64,000 nucleotides of DNA from Polaribacter dokdonensis. GTDB taxonomy: Bacteria; Bacteroidota; Bacteroidia; Flavobacteriales; Flavobacteriaceae. The stretch spans positions 702,001 through 766,000 of the forward strand of contig NZ_CP101505.1 of the NCBI RefSeq assembly GCF_024362345.1, written 5' to 3'. The notes below the pieces were generated by a model. That model was not told the origin of the DNA. It saw only the letters and a program-made list of their open reading frames with translations, and made no database searches. This document shows positions 9,564-18,799 of this stretch, piece after piece. Position numbers and translations under genes: made by a program. Positions within the stretch are counted from its first letter, which is position 1. Each line of letters opens with the position of its first letter.

Positions 9564-10826
9564 TTATATAGTTTTTTTGATTTTTACTGATTTTGAATGG
9601 TTTAAGAAGAAATAAGTTAATTGAACCAATAACAATAAGATCATTGCTATAATCTGTACATGAACTACTTCTGCCAAAGAATTATGGTAAACTGTTACTA
9701 ATACCACTTGTAACATTCCAAAAATACCAGATAAAACCACAGGTACATATTTATCTAAAGACAAATAGTAATAAGCGAATATGTTAGATATTGCAAACAC
9801 ACCAGTAGCTGAAGCGTATTTCCATAATAAAGGGGCTATTTCTAAATAACTGCTACCAAATAAAACGTTTATTATTTGCTCAGGAAAAAAGAAACAAGCC
9901 ACAATAATAGAAGCTGCAATCAAACCAATATAACTTACATATTTCATTAAAATTGGTAAAGTAGATTTGCCATCTTTTTTAAGCTGAACTACTGTTGGTA
10001 ATAATAACATTACAAACATCCAAGCAATAAAGTAAACAACTCTACCAATTAAAGCTAAAGAAGCGTATAAACCAGCTTCGTAAGAATCGAAATAATGTTT
10101 TACTAAAAGAATATCACTATTGTTAATAATAATCTGTGTTAATTCGTAAAAAGCAGTAATAATAAAGAAATTACGAACCAATTTACTTTTATCTATATCT
10201 AGTTTTAAAGAGGTTTTAAAAGAGAATATTTTATATTTAAAAGGAAACATTCCAAATACGAAAGAACATAAAATTCCAACTGCAATTAATACAGAAGAAT
10301 CAAAATCTAGAAAATATAGTAAAGAAAAAGTAATAAGTAATCTACTAATCATTTCAGATTGGTAAGTAACAGATAAAAATGTAAGTTCTTGTTTACCCTG
10401 AAATACTCCCCTATTTACGCTCATTAAAAAATAAAATGGAACACCTATACCAAATAATAAAAACATTTTAGAAGTAGATGTTTTAAAGAACTCCTGCAAC
10501 TCAGCAGAAAAAATAATAATAGCTAAGGCTAAAACAACTCCTACAATAAATGCTCGTTTATATAAGGTTGAAATGAATGCTTTAAAAATTTTATTCTCGA
10601 ACAAAACCGAAAATTTTGCAGCTACTAGTTGAAAAGTCATGGCTACAAAAGATAAGACCAATAAGAAAGTTACTAAAATGGCTGCATCTGCAAATTTGTC
10701 TGGACCTAAAAATCTACCTAGTATTAAATTGTAAAGATAGTTACCACCATTAACGAGTAAAACACTTAGCATAAAGAGCTGTTCTGGCTTTATTTTGCTC
10801 TGTATTAATTTAATAGTTGCATTCAT
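9564..10826 (-). CDS. oligosaccharide/polysaccharide flippase (Wzx/PST, MOP superfamily)
   Basis: The protein (420 residues from the chosen start) is almost entirely membrane-spanning, with 12-14 predicted helices. It begins with the typical flippase phrase PEQLFMLSVLLVNGGNYLYNLILGRFLGPDKFADAAILVT, here shown as consecutive parts of the first two helices. Family members move lipid-linked glycans across the inner membrane, or act as the export partner in systems such as PelG. An ATG at 10844 would add MYKKKI, but that codon overlaps the predicted -7 element (10842-10849), so I prefer 10826. It is followed by the GT4 gene on the same strand and is divergent from the TPR/barrel gene. Confidence 0.88.
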   Translation of the reverse strand: MNATIKLIQSKIKPEQLFMLSVLLVNGGNYLYNLILGRFLGPDKFADAAILVTFLLVLSFVAMTFQLVAAKFSVLFENKIFKAFISTLYKRAFIVGVVLALAIIIFSAELQEFFKTSTSKMFLLFGIGVPFYFLMSVNRGVFQGKQELTFLSVTYQSEMISRLLITFSLLYFLDFDSSVLIAVGILCSFVFGMFPFKYKIFSFKTSLKLDIDKSKLVRNFFIITAFYELTQIIINNSDILLVKHYFDSYEAGLYASLALIGRVVYFIAWMFVMLLLPTVVQLKKDGKSTLPILMKYVSYIGLIAASIIVACFFFPEQIINVLFGSSYLEIAPLLWKYASATGVFAISNIFAYYYLSLDKYVPVVLSGIFGMLQVVLVTVYHNSLAEVVHVQIIAMILLLLVQLTYFFLNHSKSVKIKKTI

Positions 10827-10841
10827 GATTTTTTTTTTATA

Positions 10842-10911
10842 CAAATATCGAATAGATGTCTAATTTTTAATTAAATTATCGATGAAAAACAATTACCTTT
10901 AGATTAGCGTT
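10842..10911 (-). promoter_or_regulatory. flippase promoter with tandem direct repeats
   Basis: On the minus strand GATATTTG (10842-10849) is a near match to TAnnTTTG, giving a start near 10838. Read on the plus strand, CGATGAAAAAC (10880) and AGATTAGCGTT (10901) are 21 bp apart and cover about -42 to -73. The element lies between the divergent flippase and TPR/barrel genes and could serve both. Confidence 0.5.
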
Positions 10912-10953
10912 ATAATTTAATAGCTAAAACCATAAAAATCAATATTAATACAA

Positions 10954-13017
10954 ATGCGAAAGAAAAACCTCCTATTCATTCTAATAGTATTCATTGCACA
11001 AATTACCTTTTCACAAGAAATGAAAGAGGGCTTTACTTACTTAGAAACAGGTAAATACAAAAAAGCTGAAGTGTTTTTCAAGCAAATTTTAGAAGATTTT
11101 CCAACCAATAAAACAGCAAAACTTTGTTATGGTAGAGCAGTTGGTTTAAATGGTAATGCAACAAAAGCTACTACCATTTTTACAGAATTGTTGGATAAAT
11201 ATCCTAGTGATTTTGAGGTTAAATTGAATTATGCTGAGTCTCTTTTATGGGGAAGTCAATTTCAAAAGGCAAAATCTTACTATAAAAACCTTGTAGATGA
11301 AGATGATCAAAGCTTTTCTGCTTTACTTGGTTATGCAAATACACTATCTAACCTAAAAGAATATGAAGATGCTCTTGTTTACGTAAACAAAGCTCTTAAA
11401 GTTTCACCTGGAAATCTTAATGCATTAGTTAGTAAAAAATACATGAGATTGGGTTTAGCAAACTCTAAAGTAACTGATAAGGAGTATGATGAAGCTGAAC
11501 GAATTTTAAATGAAAATTTCAAAAGTTTTAAAAATGATAAAGAAACGTTACTGAATCTTGCCAATTTATACTTGATATCAAATCAACCAGAAAAGGCAAA
11601 AGAAGCCTATAAAACTTTGGGTTTAAACCCAAAAAACAAACTGATATCTTTAAACGGAATTGCATTGGCTCATCATATAAATGGTAAAGAAAAATTAGCA
11701 TTAGCTACCAGTGAGCTTGCTTTAGCGTCTATTACAGAAAGTACTAATGAAACCGAAAAAAATCAAACTAAAGAGAGGTATATACAGGCTTTAATATGGA
11801 ATAATAAATATTCTCTAGCTAAATCAGAAATCGATGAATTATTTGCAAATGCAGATGAACCAGAAAATTGGATGTTAAGTTTAAGAGCAACTTTAAACAT
11901 TTATAAAAGCGACTTTAAAAAAAGTATAGAAGATTATAATTTAATTCTAGAAAACGATAGTGCCTCTTTTGATGGGAATTTAGGGAAAGCAAATGCTTTA
12001 AAAGCATCTGGTTTTTATAAGAATGCTTATAAAAGTGCGAATAACACTTTAGATTTTTATAAGAAACAAAAAGATGCTACTCAATTTATAAAAACATTAG
12101 ACAAACAGTTTACACCCTTTGTAGAAACCAAAGCTGCTTATTCTTTTGATAATGGAAATAACAAAGCCTATTCTTACACTGTAAATTCTGAATTACCTTT
12201 ATCTACCAAATTTAAATTAACAGGTTCTTATAATTACAGAACAACATCAAATAATGTTTTAAATTTAGACGCAAAATCTAACAACATTCTTTTAGGAGCT
12301 TCTTATCAATTATTAAATAACCTAACTTTAAATGGTAGCTTAGGATTTACTTCTTCTGAAGCTGAGAACAATAGTTTTAATCAGTTATTAGCAGATGTAA
12401 GTGTAAATATTAAGCCTTTTAAATTACAAGATTTATCTATTGGTTACAAAAGAGATATACAAAATTTTAATGCAGAATTAATAGATAGAGAAATAGTACA
12501 GAATAATTATATTTTAAATTATAGTTTGAATACCAACTTTAATTTAGGATGGTTTACACAATATTATTACACCTCTCAGAATGATGGTAACACTAGAAAT
12601 TTATTGTTTACTTCTTTATATTATAACATATTAAAAAAACCATCTTTAAAGGGTGGATTTAATTATCAAAATATTTCTTTTAAGAATCAGGTGCCAACCA
12701 TTTACTTTAGTCCAAGTAAGTTTCATGCTGTAGAGGTTTTTATCAATTTAATTAAAGACGAAAACGCAGCTAAAGAAAAAGAATGGTTTTATGGTTTAAC
12801 TGCAGCTACTGGTTTTCAGTTTATAGAAGATGATGAAAGACAAGGTACTTATAGAATACAAACTACCTTAGGTTATAAATTCTCTGAGCGTAGTTTATTA
12901 AATTTTTATGGAACAAGAAGTAATATAGCCTCTGCAACTGCAGCTGGATTTACATTTACTGAAGTTGGTTTACGTTTTAAATGGTACTTTTTAGGTAAAC
13001 CTATCTATAAAAAATAA
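10954..13017 (+). CDS. TPR-repeat protein with C-terminal outer-membrane beta-barrel (YaiO/PelB/PgaA-like layout)
   Basis: A signal peptide (KKNLLFILIVFIAQITFSQ) precedes about nine TPR-like units (about 24-370; for example YLETGKYKKAEVFFKQIL and LLGYANTLSNLKEYEDALVYV). From about 380 to 687 the sequence alternates aromatic and polar residues in short strands (KFKLTGSYNYRTTSN, YILNYSLNTNFNLGW), as in an outer-membrane barrel. It ends in a strand with FTEVGLRFKWYFLG. The layout matches YaiO-type barrels and the TPR-porin exporters PelB and PgaA, so this is the best candidate for the outer-membrane exit or secretin partner of the locus glycan. A strong hairpin terminator overlaps its stop codon. 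Confidence 0.82.
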   Translation: MRKKNLLFILIVFIAQITFSQEMKEGFTYLETGKYKKAEVFFKQILEDFPTNKTAKLCYGRAVGLNGNATKATTIFTELLDKYPSDFEVKLNYAESLLWGSQFQKAKSYYKNLVDEDDQSFSALLGYANTLSNLKEYEDALVYVNKALKVSPGNLNALVSKKYMRLGLANSKVTDKEYDEAERILNENFKSFKNDKETLLNLANLYLISNQPEKAKEAYKTLGLNPKNKLISLNGIALAHHINGKEKLALATSELALASITESTNETEKNQTKERYIQALIWNNKYSLAKSEIDELFANADEPENWMLSLRATLNIYKSDFKKSIEDYNLILENDSASFDGNLGKANALKASGFYKNAYKSANNTLDFYKKQKDATQFIKTLDKQFTPFVETKAAYSFDNGNNKAYSYTVNSELPLSTKFKLTGSYNYRTTSNNVLNLDAKSNNILLGASYQLLNNLTLNGSLGFTSSEAENNSFNQLLADVSVNIKPFKLQDLSIGYKRDIQNFNAELIDREIVQNNYILNYSLNTNFNLGWFTQYYYTSQNDGNTRNLLFTSLYYNILKKPSLKGGFNYQNISFKNQVPTIYFSPSKFHAVEVFINLIKDENAAKEKEWFYGLTAATGFQFIEDDERQGTYRIQTTLGYKFSERSLLNFYGTRSNIASATAAGFTFTEVGLRFKWYFLGKPIYKK

Positions 13018-13043
13018 AGACTAAAGAATTAACTTTAGTCTTT
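13016..13043 (+). terminator. hairpin terminator after the TPR/barrel gene
   Basis: An 11-bp perfect stem AAAGACTAAAG/CTTTAGTCTTT (13016-13026 and 13033-13043) with a 6-nt loop is followed by TTTATAT. It begins inside the stop codon and fits an intrinsic terminator. Confidence 0.75.
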
Positions 13044-13123
13044 ATATAAGGGTAAATTTTAGGGTACTATGAAAAATTTTCTTGTTTCTGTTGTGATATT
13101 TAAATCACTTTCAATGAGTCTTC

Positions 13124-15571
13124 TTATTGCTTGATTACAAAAGTTCCTTTATGAACTCTCTTTGCATCGTCTTCTATTACAAATTTGTAAATACCTGAAT
13201 TCACTTTAGGTGCTGTGTAGTTTACACGAGTACTAGAGCCTGTTGTTGCAATCTTTTTAACATCTACAGTTCTACCTAATAAATCAAATACTTTAATATT
13301 TACAAATTCTGAAGTATTTGGCAATACAATTGTAGTATTTGTTGCAAAAGGGTTAGGGTAATTAACTAAGGTATTTTCATCTTCTATTGCAAAGTCTTCA
13401 GCAGATAAGACATTACCTGCAGCACTTAATGCTAAATTATCTACAGACATTTCAAATGATTTGTATGTTGAGAAATCTCCTATTACTGAAAATACTAGTG
13501 TTTTAACGTTTGTAATTGTTGCTGAGTTTCCACTTGCATCTTTAAACATATCAAAGTCAATACTTACAGCTCTTTTTGTGTTGTTTGCTGGTAAAGTATA
13601 TCTTAATCTGTTTTCCCAAGTTCTATCATCTTCTTGCATTAATACAATTTCAATTGCTTGATTATTTGCTATTTCTGCATTCACAAAGTTGTAATCTGCA
13701 GCTAATACTGATTGATCTCCAGGTAATAAATGTCTGAATAAGTTAATGTTACCTTTTACCTCTCCTGATAAAGATACGTTTCTATCTACATCAAAGTTAG
13801 ATTCATCATATACTCTATCTGAAGTTGAAATTGTAAAATCACTAACAGTTGCTTGATTATCTAAATAATCTAATCCCCAAGGACCATCTGCAAGATATAA
13901 GGCATCCTTTTGTGGTGATGAAGCCGTTTCTAAAGACAAACCTATATCAAATAAAACACCAGTTTGCACTGTTAAAATTTCATTATAGTTACCTGATAAT
14001 CAATACGTTTCATTCATTTCCTCATAATCAGACAATTCTGTTTTAGCAATATTTCCCACAAAATTTAATGATGTTTCTTTTGTCTTATTTATGATTTCTA
14101 ACTCTAATACTCCATTTGTATATTTACCAGACTTTACAAAAACATTAGGTAAAACGTTGTCTACTTGTGTACTTTTTAATCCATTTGTTGTAGTATGTGT
14201 ATCTATAATATGATTTGCAATTGCAAATACTTGAGAAAATGAACTACCCCAGATTTGAAAGTTTTGATAATTTCCTGCTGGATATTGATCAATATTCCAA
14301 AAACTAAATAATTCGAATTCTGAACCATCTGTTTTTATAGAGAAACTTAACGTGTATTCTATATCTTCTGATGCTCTTTTAATTTTAGAAGCTATTATTT
14401 GATGACCTCTAGTAATTACAGTTCTAATATCTTCTAAGCTAGAGTTATTTAATCGATCACAAATAACCTTAGAGTGATCGTAAATTTTACCTTCTGTAGA
14501 TGTTGCTAATACAGCAGATACTCTCTTGTCTCCTTCATACATATCCAAAGAGAATATTTCTACTGCATTTGTAATGCCTAATAAATCATCTGGACTAGAA
14601 ACCTTAGCAGTTTCAGTTTTATACATACCTGTTTCTGGTAAATAATCTGCTAAAGAAGTAGTATTTGATTTACTTGCATACGCACTCTTAGAAAACTTTA
14701 ATTGATTTGCTTTCTTGTTTAAATTATGCTTTACTTTCTCTCTTTTAAAATTTCTTTTTGCTATTAAGTTTGCTAACTCACCATTACTTTCTAAACCACC
14801 ATCATTTGCTGAACTAACATCTGTTGCATCTTCTATATCTGCATAGTTTGTAGTATCCATCGCTTCATATGGATTTGCAGTTACATAAAAAATTGCATCA
14901 TTAAAATCATTATCACAAGAACCATAATCTCTTCTAATGTCTTCAAAACCTAATATAATTCTCTCATTACTTGGATCTGCTAATAATACATTATGATATC
15001 TTAAATCTTCATTCGCTTCAGGATTAAAGTCTGGGTTGGAATATAGTTGCCAATGGCCATTACCTACTGTTTGAGTAGTTTGGCTCCAAGCATTAGCTAA
15101 AAGTACCCAACCAATACCTGTACCTGCTTTGAAAGAACCAATTTTAACTTTATCACCTACTAACAGTCCTCCTCCACTTCCTAAAGCTGAAGCATTTGGA
15201 AATATGATTGTAATATCTTCTTTGGCAGGAGTTGTTGTAAGAGGATTCTCTAAATCATAAGTATAAAAACCTAATACATTTCTATAACCTGCACCCTCAC
15301 TTATAAATGTAATCCAAACATCTGCATCTTTACTTAATTTGATGTCAGTATCATAACCAGCAGTGATGTACTGAGGATTATAATCTGGTACTGGGTAAGA
15401 TTCAGGTAAAGAGTTACTTATCATTTCTAAGGTAGCAACTGAAACTACATCTCTCTCATCTTCTAAATAAAGTGGGGTACCCATAGAATCATAATCTCCT
15501 AAAAAATTATATGACTGTGCATTTAATGCTAAAGCACCGATTGTAAAAATAAATAATAGTAATTTTTTCAT
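13124..15571 (-). pseudogene. T9SS-exported DUF4114 surface protein, interrupted by an in-frame TGA
   Basis: One continuous frame runs from ATG 15571 to 13124 (815 sense-codon positions) except for a TGA at 14000-14002. The N-terminus is a signal peptide (KKLLLFIFTIGALALNAQ). A DUF4114-type domain follows, with VKIGSFKAGTGIGWVLL and LGFEDIRRDYGSCDNDFND. After the TGA the frame continues at once (LSGNYNEILTVQTG), through a beta-rich module, to a type A T9SS sorting domain (NYPNPF ... LLGRTV ... GIYKFVIE ... GTFVIKQ). The upstream fragment alone would lack the sorting domain, and the downstream part has only a GTG at 13969. I therefore read this as one gene with a nonsense change or a base-call error. 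It carries the tandem repeat promoter (15590-15681). Confidence 0.88.
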
Positions 15572-15589
15572 GATATTTGGTTTATACCA

Positions 15590-15681
15590 CAAATTTAAGC
15601 GTAAGAAGAGTGTATATTTTATAATTTCGGTTTTCTCTAATTGTAGTGTAGGTTAACTACAAATTAGTGTCGACGAATGGT
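15590..15681 (-). promoter_or_regulatory. promoter of the T9SS DUF4114 gene with tandem direct repeats
   Basis: On the minus strand TAAATTTG (15590-15597) is a full match to the -7 consensus, giving a start near 15586, 15 nt before the ATG. Read on the plus strand, AGGTTAACTAC (15650) and CGACGAATGGT (15671) are 21 bp apart and span -64 to -95. This is one repeat unit further out than in the glycan promoters. A weak third copy (GGTTTTC, 15629) sits at the nearer position. Confidence 0.5.
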
Positions 15682-15717
15682 AAATTAGCAAAAATTAAAG
15701 TTAGTTTAAAAAGCTAA

Positions 15718-15750
15718 ATTACAGGCTATAACTGTTATATAGCCTGTAAT
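15718..15750 (-). terminator. hairpin terminator after the H-NOX/HPt operon
   Basis: A 13-bp perfect stem (ATTACAGGCTATA/TATAGCCTGTAAT) with a 7-nt loop lies 54 bp beyond the HPt stop codon. The minus-strand tail TTAGCTTTTT is only moderately U-rich, so an intrinsic terminator is likely but not certain. Confidence 0.6.
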
Positions 15751-15803
15751 CTAGAAGATTTAAACTGCTAGCTATAAGTGAAATAAAATTATAAATATTT
15801 CTC

Positions 15804-16121
15804 TTATAAAGCGTCTATAAATGTAGTAATTGTGTCTAAAATTTGATTGAATTTATCTTGTAAATCAAAACTACCTTTTAGCAAATCTTTTTCATAAGCA
15901 TTTGCAATTTCATAACTTTGCTCTAAACCTAAAACACTTATTTTGTGCTTAAGTTTGTGCACAGACTCTTGTGTTTCTTTAGCCTCTTTTGCCTTTAAAT
16001 GAGTGTAGTATTTCTCTTTTTCTTCAGGAAATTCTTCTTTAATAATGTCTAACATCATTTGTTTAACAGAATCATCACCTTGTGCATATTGGTCTATAAT
16101 CTTAAAATTGGGAGTTTCCAA
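15804..16121 (-). CDS. HPt phosphotransfer protein
   Basis: This 105-residue helical protein carries the HPt signature around H55 (VHKLKHKISVLGLEQSYEIANAYE), the histidine that accepts and passes on phosphate. There is no kinase or output domain, so it acts as a stand-alone phosphorelay shuttle. The start codon is TTG at 16121, two bases after the kinase stop. I accept it because the first helix of the HPt bundle (FKIIDQYAQGDD) needs these residues and no ATG lies nearby. It is the last gene of the RR-H-NOX-kinase-HPt operon. A free HPt implies at least two receiver partners. The single-domain receiver is one candidate and REC-GT2 (2296) is another. Confidence 0.87.
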   Translation of the reverse strand: METPNFKIIDQYAQGDDSVKQMMLDIIKEEFPEEKEKYYTHLKAKEAKETQESVHKLKHKISVLGLEQSYEIANAYEKDLLKGSFDLQDKFNQILDTITTFIDAL

Positions 16122-16123
16122 AG

Positions 16124-17827
16124 CTATTTTTTTAAAGTGAAATGAAATGTGGTACCTTCATTAATTTCAGATTCTAACCAAATTTCACCTTTATAAATAT
16201 CGACAATTTTTTTAACTATAGACAAACCAATTCCACTTGAATTTTCAGATTTCTTTAATGATTGAAAAATTTTGAAAATTTTATCGAAATTCTTTTTCTC
16301 AATTCCAATACCATTATCTTTAATGGTAAATTTATAGAACGATTTCTGTTCTTCTACATTAATATGAATAAAGCCATTGTCTTTATCATTAAATTTAATG
16401 GCATTGCCAATTAAATTCTGAAAAAGCTGCTGAAATTTTATTTTATCACCTTTAATTTTTGGTAATGTATCTTTAACATCTATTGTTATGTTAATAGGTA
16501 TGTAAAGCATATGAATAACTTCTTTTACCAAAACATCTAAATCTACTTCCTGCTCTTCATCAACCTTAGAATCTAAACTAGAAAATTTTAAAACATCAGA
16601 AATTAATGTTTCCATTTTTTCTAAAGTGATGTCTATATCATCAAAGTTCTGAAGACTGTCTTTATTAAAATGTTGCATGTTATCCATCTTAATCCAAGAT
16701 GTTAAGGCAGATATACTTCTTAATGGTGATTTTAAATCATGAGATACAATGTGAGCATATTCTTTTAACTCTTCATTACTTTTTTCTAATTTAGATAATA
16801 GCTCTGCATTATCTCTCTCAGCTTTTTTGCGTTCTCTTAAATTTAAGGCACTTTTAAGTTGCATAGCCACTAAATTGGCTATACTTTCTAATGTTTTTAT
16901 ATGCTCTTGATGAAAGTAATTCTTTTGTGCATGCTTGGCATCAATTACGCCAATTACCTTTTTATCATTAATAATTGGAACAGAAATTTCTGAAAGTCTG
17001 TCCTTATCTATAGAAATATATCTTGAATCTAAACTGGTATCATGAATAATTTCTGAAATAGAAGAGGCTGCAACAGCACCTATAATTCCTTCTCCTAAAG
17101 CTACCTTTCTTCTATCATTTAATTTATTTACATGATAAGCAGCAATCGGTTCTAAAAATTGATTTTCATTATCTAATAGATAAACTACACAATTGTCTGT
17201 CTTTAAATAATTGGTGATTTTATTGGTAATTTCCCAAGATATTTCATTAACATCCTCTTTTCCTAAAATGGATTTGGCTGTATCATTTATTAAGTCTAAA
17301 ACGTATTGTTTTTCTCTTTGTGCAGTAACATCTCTTATAATTCCTTGGGCTGCTATAGGATTATTGTCTTTGTCAAAAATAATACTAGCATTAATATTTA
17401 CCCACTTAACATCGTTTGTTTGGGTAATAATTCTTGCATTATAATCTGCAAATCTACCTTTTTCGGTTAGCTCTGCAAATGAAGTCATTGCATAGGTGTA
17501 ATCTTCATTATAGATTAAATCTACGACATTTACCTTTTCTTTTTCTAAGTTAAAACCAAAGAAATTCTCAGCAACATCATTCATTTTAATGACATTACCT
17601 TCTAAGTCCATTACAAGGTAAGCATCATTAATATTCTCAAAAACACCTTGTAATTGAGAGTTTTTTTCATCTAAAAGACTTTCTAGTTTAGCATTTACCT
17701 CTTTTAATTCAATAGATGTGTTGTAAAGTTCACGAGATTTATCTTCGAGGATTTTTTCTGCTTGTAACCTAGCTTTTTTTTGCCTATTTAATGCTCTTGT
17801 TAATATTTCTTCTTTTTCTTTACTCAC
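16124..17827 (-). CDS. soluble PAS-GAF sensor histidine kinase (H-NOX-associated)
   Basis: The 567-residue protein has no membrane span. In order it holds an N-terminal coiled coil (about 1-60), a PAS domain (about 62-170, with DAYLVMDLEGNVI), a GAF domain (about 178-328), a HisKA dimerisation helix with phosphoacceptor H363 (IVSHDLKSPLR) and a HATPase_c domain (N box NLIGNAIKFND, G boxes DNGIGIEKKNF and SSGIGLSIVKK). It starts at a GTG (17827) that shares one base with the H-NOX stop codon (TAGTG), so the two are translationally coupled. In known systems (Vibrio, Shewanella) the partner kinase is inhibited by NO-bound H-NOX. The same role is inferred here. Confidence 0.92.
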   Translation of the reverse strand: MSKEKEEILTRALNRQKKARLQAEKILEDKSRELYNTSIELKEVNAKLESLLDEKNSQLQGVFENINDAYLVMDLEGNVIKMNDVAENFFGFNLEKEKVNVVDLIYNEDYTYAMTSFAELTEKGRFADYNARIITQTNDVKWVNINASIIFDKDNNPIAAQGIIRDVTAQREKQYVLDLINDTAKSILGKEDVNEISWEITNKITNYLKTDNCVVYLLDNENQFLEPIAAYHVNKLNDRRKVALGEGIIGAVAASSISEIIHDTSLDSRYISIDKDRLSEISVPIINDKKVIGVIDAKHAQKNYFHQEHIKTLESIANLVAMQLKSALNLRERKKAERDNAELLSKLEKSNEELKEYAHIVSHDLKSPLRSISALTSWIKMDNMQHFNKDSLQNFDDIDITLEKMETLISDVLKFSSLDSKVDEEQEVDLDVLVKEVIHMLYIPINITIDVKDTLPKIKGDKIKFQQLFQNLIGNAIKFNDKDNGFIHINVEEQKSFYKFTIKDNGIGIEKKNFDKIFKIFQSLKKSENSSGIGLSIVKKIVDIYKGEIWLESEINEGTTFHFTLKK

Positions 17828-18366
17828 TAATTTCTACGAATAATAAATCTTACTTCTGTTCCATCTTCTGCAATCTTTTCTAAAGTAATTTCTGCTGTGG
17901 TATTAAAATGTTTGAATGTTCTATTCATTAAACCTAAGCCAAAATAATACATTGCCCTGCTTGATTTGTATACCATTATTAGTAAATCTTTAGATTTTTC
18001 TTCTACAATAAAAGTTGGTAACTCTGCTTCTGGATAAATTTTTCGAACTTCGACATGAATATGGTTTTCTATTGAAGCCAACATTTCTATCGGGTCATTA
18101 TACGTGTCTACCAATCCTATATAACTTCTTTCTATAACTGAAAAAAAATGTTCTCCATAAACCAATAACAAATCATCAATAGTAATGTTAGTACGTTCGC
18201 TTAAGTTGCTTAAAAGAGAAAGCATTTCTGAGAAATTATAAGTCCCAATAGACGTGTATACTCCTTCTGATTCTAATTCTGAAGCCTCAATAATTGAGTC
18301 TACCATTTCCATACCAAATTTATCTTCTACAAGATCTAAAAATTCAGTAAATACAATTCCTTTCAT
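17827..18366 (-). CDS. H-NOX heme-based nitric oxide sensor
   Basis: This 179-residue heme-NO-binding protein (HNOB family) has the full heme signature: proximal His H104 (IHVEVRKIYP), conserved P117 13 residues later, and the YxSxR propionate-binding motif Y133-S135-R137. Five residues after R137, where O2-binding H-NOX proteins have a distal Tyr, there is F142. This fits NO-selective sensing that excludes O2. The length is standard for stand-alone bacterial H-NOX proteins. The gene begins 2 bp after the receiver gene and overlaps the kinase gene, so kinase control through protein-protein contact is the expected role. Confidence 0.94.
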   Translation of the reverse strand: MKGIVFTEFLDLVEDKFGMEMVDSIIEASELESEGVYTSIGTYNFSEMLSLLSNLSERTNITIDDLLLVYGEHFFSVIERSYIGLVDTYNDPIEMLASIENHIHVEVRKIYPEAELPTFIVEEKSKDLLIMVYKSSRAMYYFGLGLMNRTFKHFNTTAEITLEKIAEDGTEVRFIIRRN

Positions 18367-18368
18367 AG

Positions 18369-18779
18369 TTAATAGTTTAAAAATTCATTTAAGCTCCAAT
18401 ATCTAAATATCGCCTTAATTTTTGCTTCGTAATCTTCGTATTTTAAAGGTTTAATTACATAACCAGCTATTCCTAATTTATAACATTCATGTATATCTCT
18501 TTCATTATTAGAAGTAGTTAATATAATTACAGGAATATGCAAAAGTTCATCTCTACCCTTCATTATTTGCATAAACTCAATACCATTAGTATCTGGCATA
18601 TTTAAGTCTAACAAAATAAGATTTGGCATGTCTTCTTCTATTCTTTCAAATGCTTCTTTACCATTAGTAGCTAGAGTTAACTCATAATTATCTAAATCTT
18701 TAGCAATAGAGCGTTGCAATTTTAAAACCTCTATTCTATCATCTTCTACTAAAAGTACTTTTAATTTTTCTTTACGCAT
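18369..18779 (-). CDS. single-domain response regulator (Rcp1/CheY-like)
   Basis: The 136-residue protein is a receiver domain only. It has acidic residues in LLVEDD, phosphoacceptor D58 in LLLDLNMP, the Thr/Ser of VIILTTS and the conserved Lys in YVIKPL. It lacks an output domain, so it must act through contact or as the intermediate receiver of a phosphorelay. It is the first gene of the operon (2 bp before H-NOX). The 117-bp gap after the safE stop contains a good -7 element and the shared tandem repeat, so it probably starts its own transcript and is not read through from the oxidase operon. Confidence 0.92.
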   Translation of the reverse strand: MRKEKLKVLLVEDDRIEVLKLQRSIAKDLDNYELTLATNGKEAFERIEEDMPNLILLDLNMPDTNGIEFMQIMKGRDELLHIPVIILTTSNNERDIHECYKLGIAGYVIKPLKYEDYEAKIKAIFRYWSLNEFLNY

Positions 18780-18799
18780 TTAACCTTTGTTTAATTTCC

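Noticed and set aside
13124..13969. A separate 281-aa gene starting with GTG at 13969
   Set aside because: It lacks a signal peptide, is in the same frame as the upstream DUF4114 gene and is separated from it only by a TGA and a few sense codons. It is better read as the 3' part of one interrupted gene.
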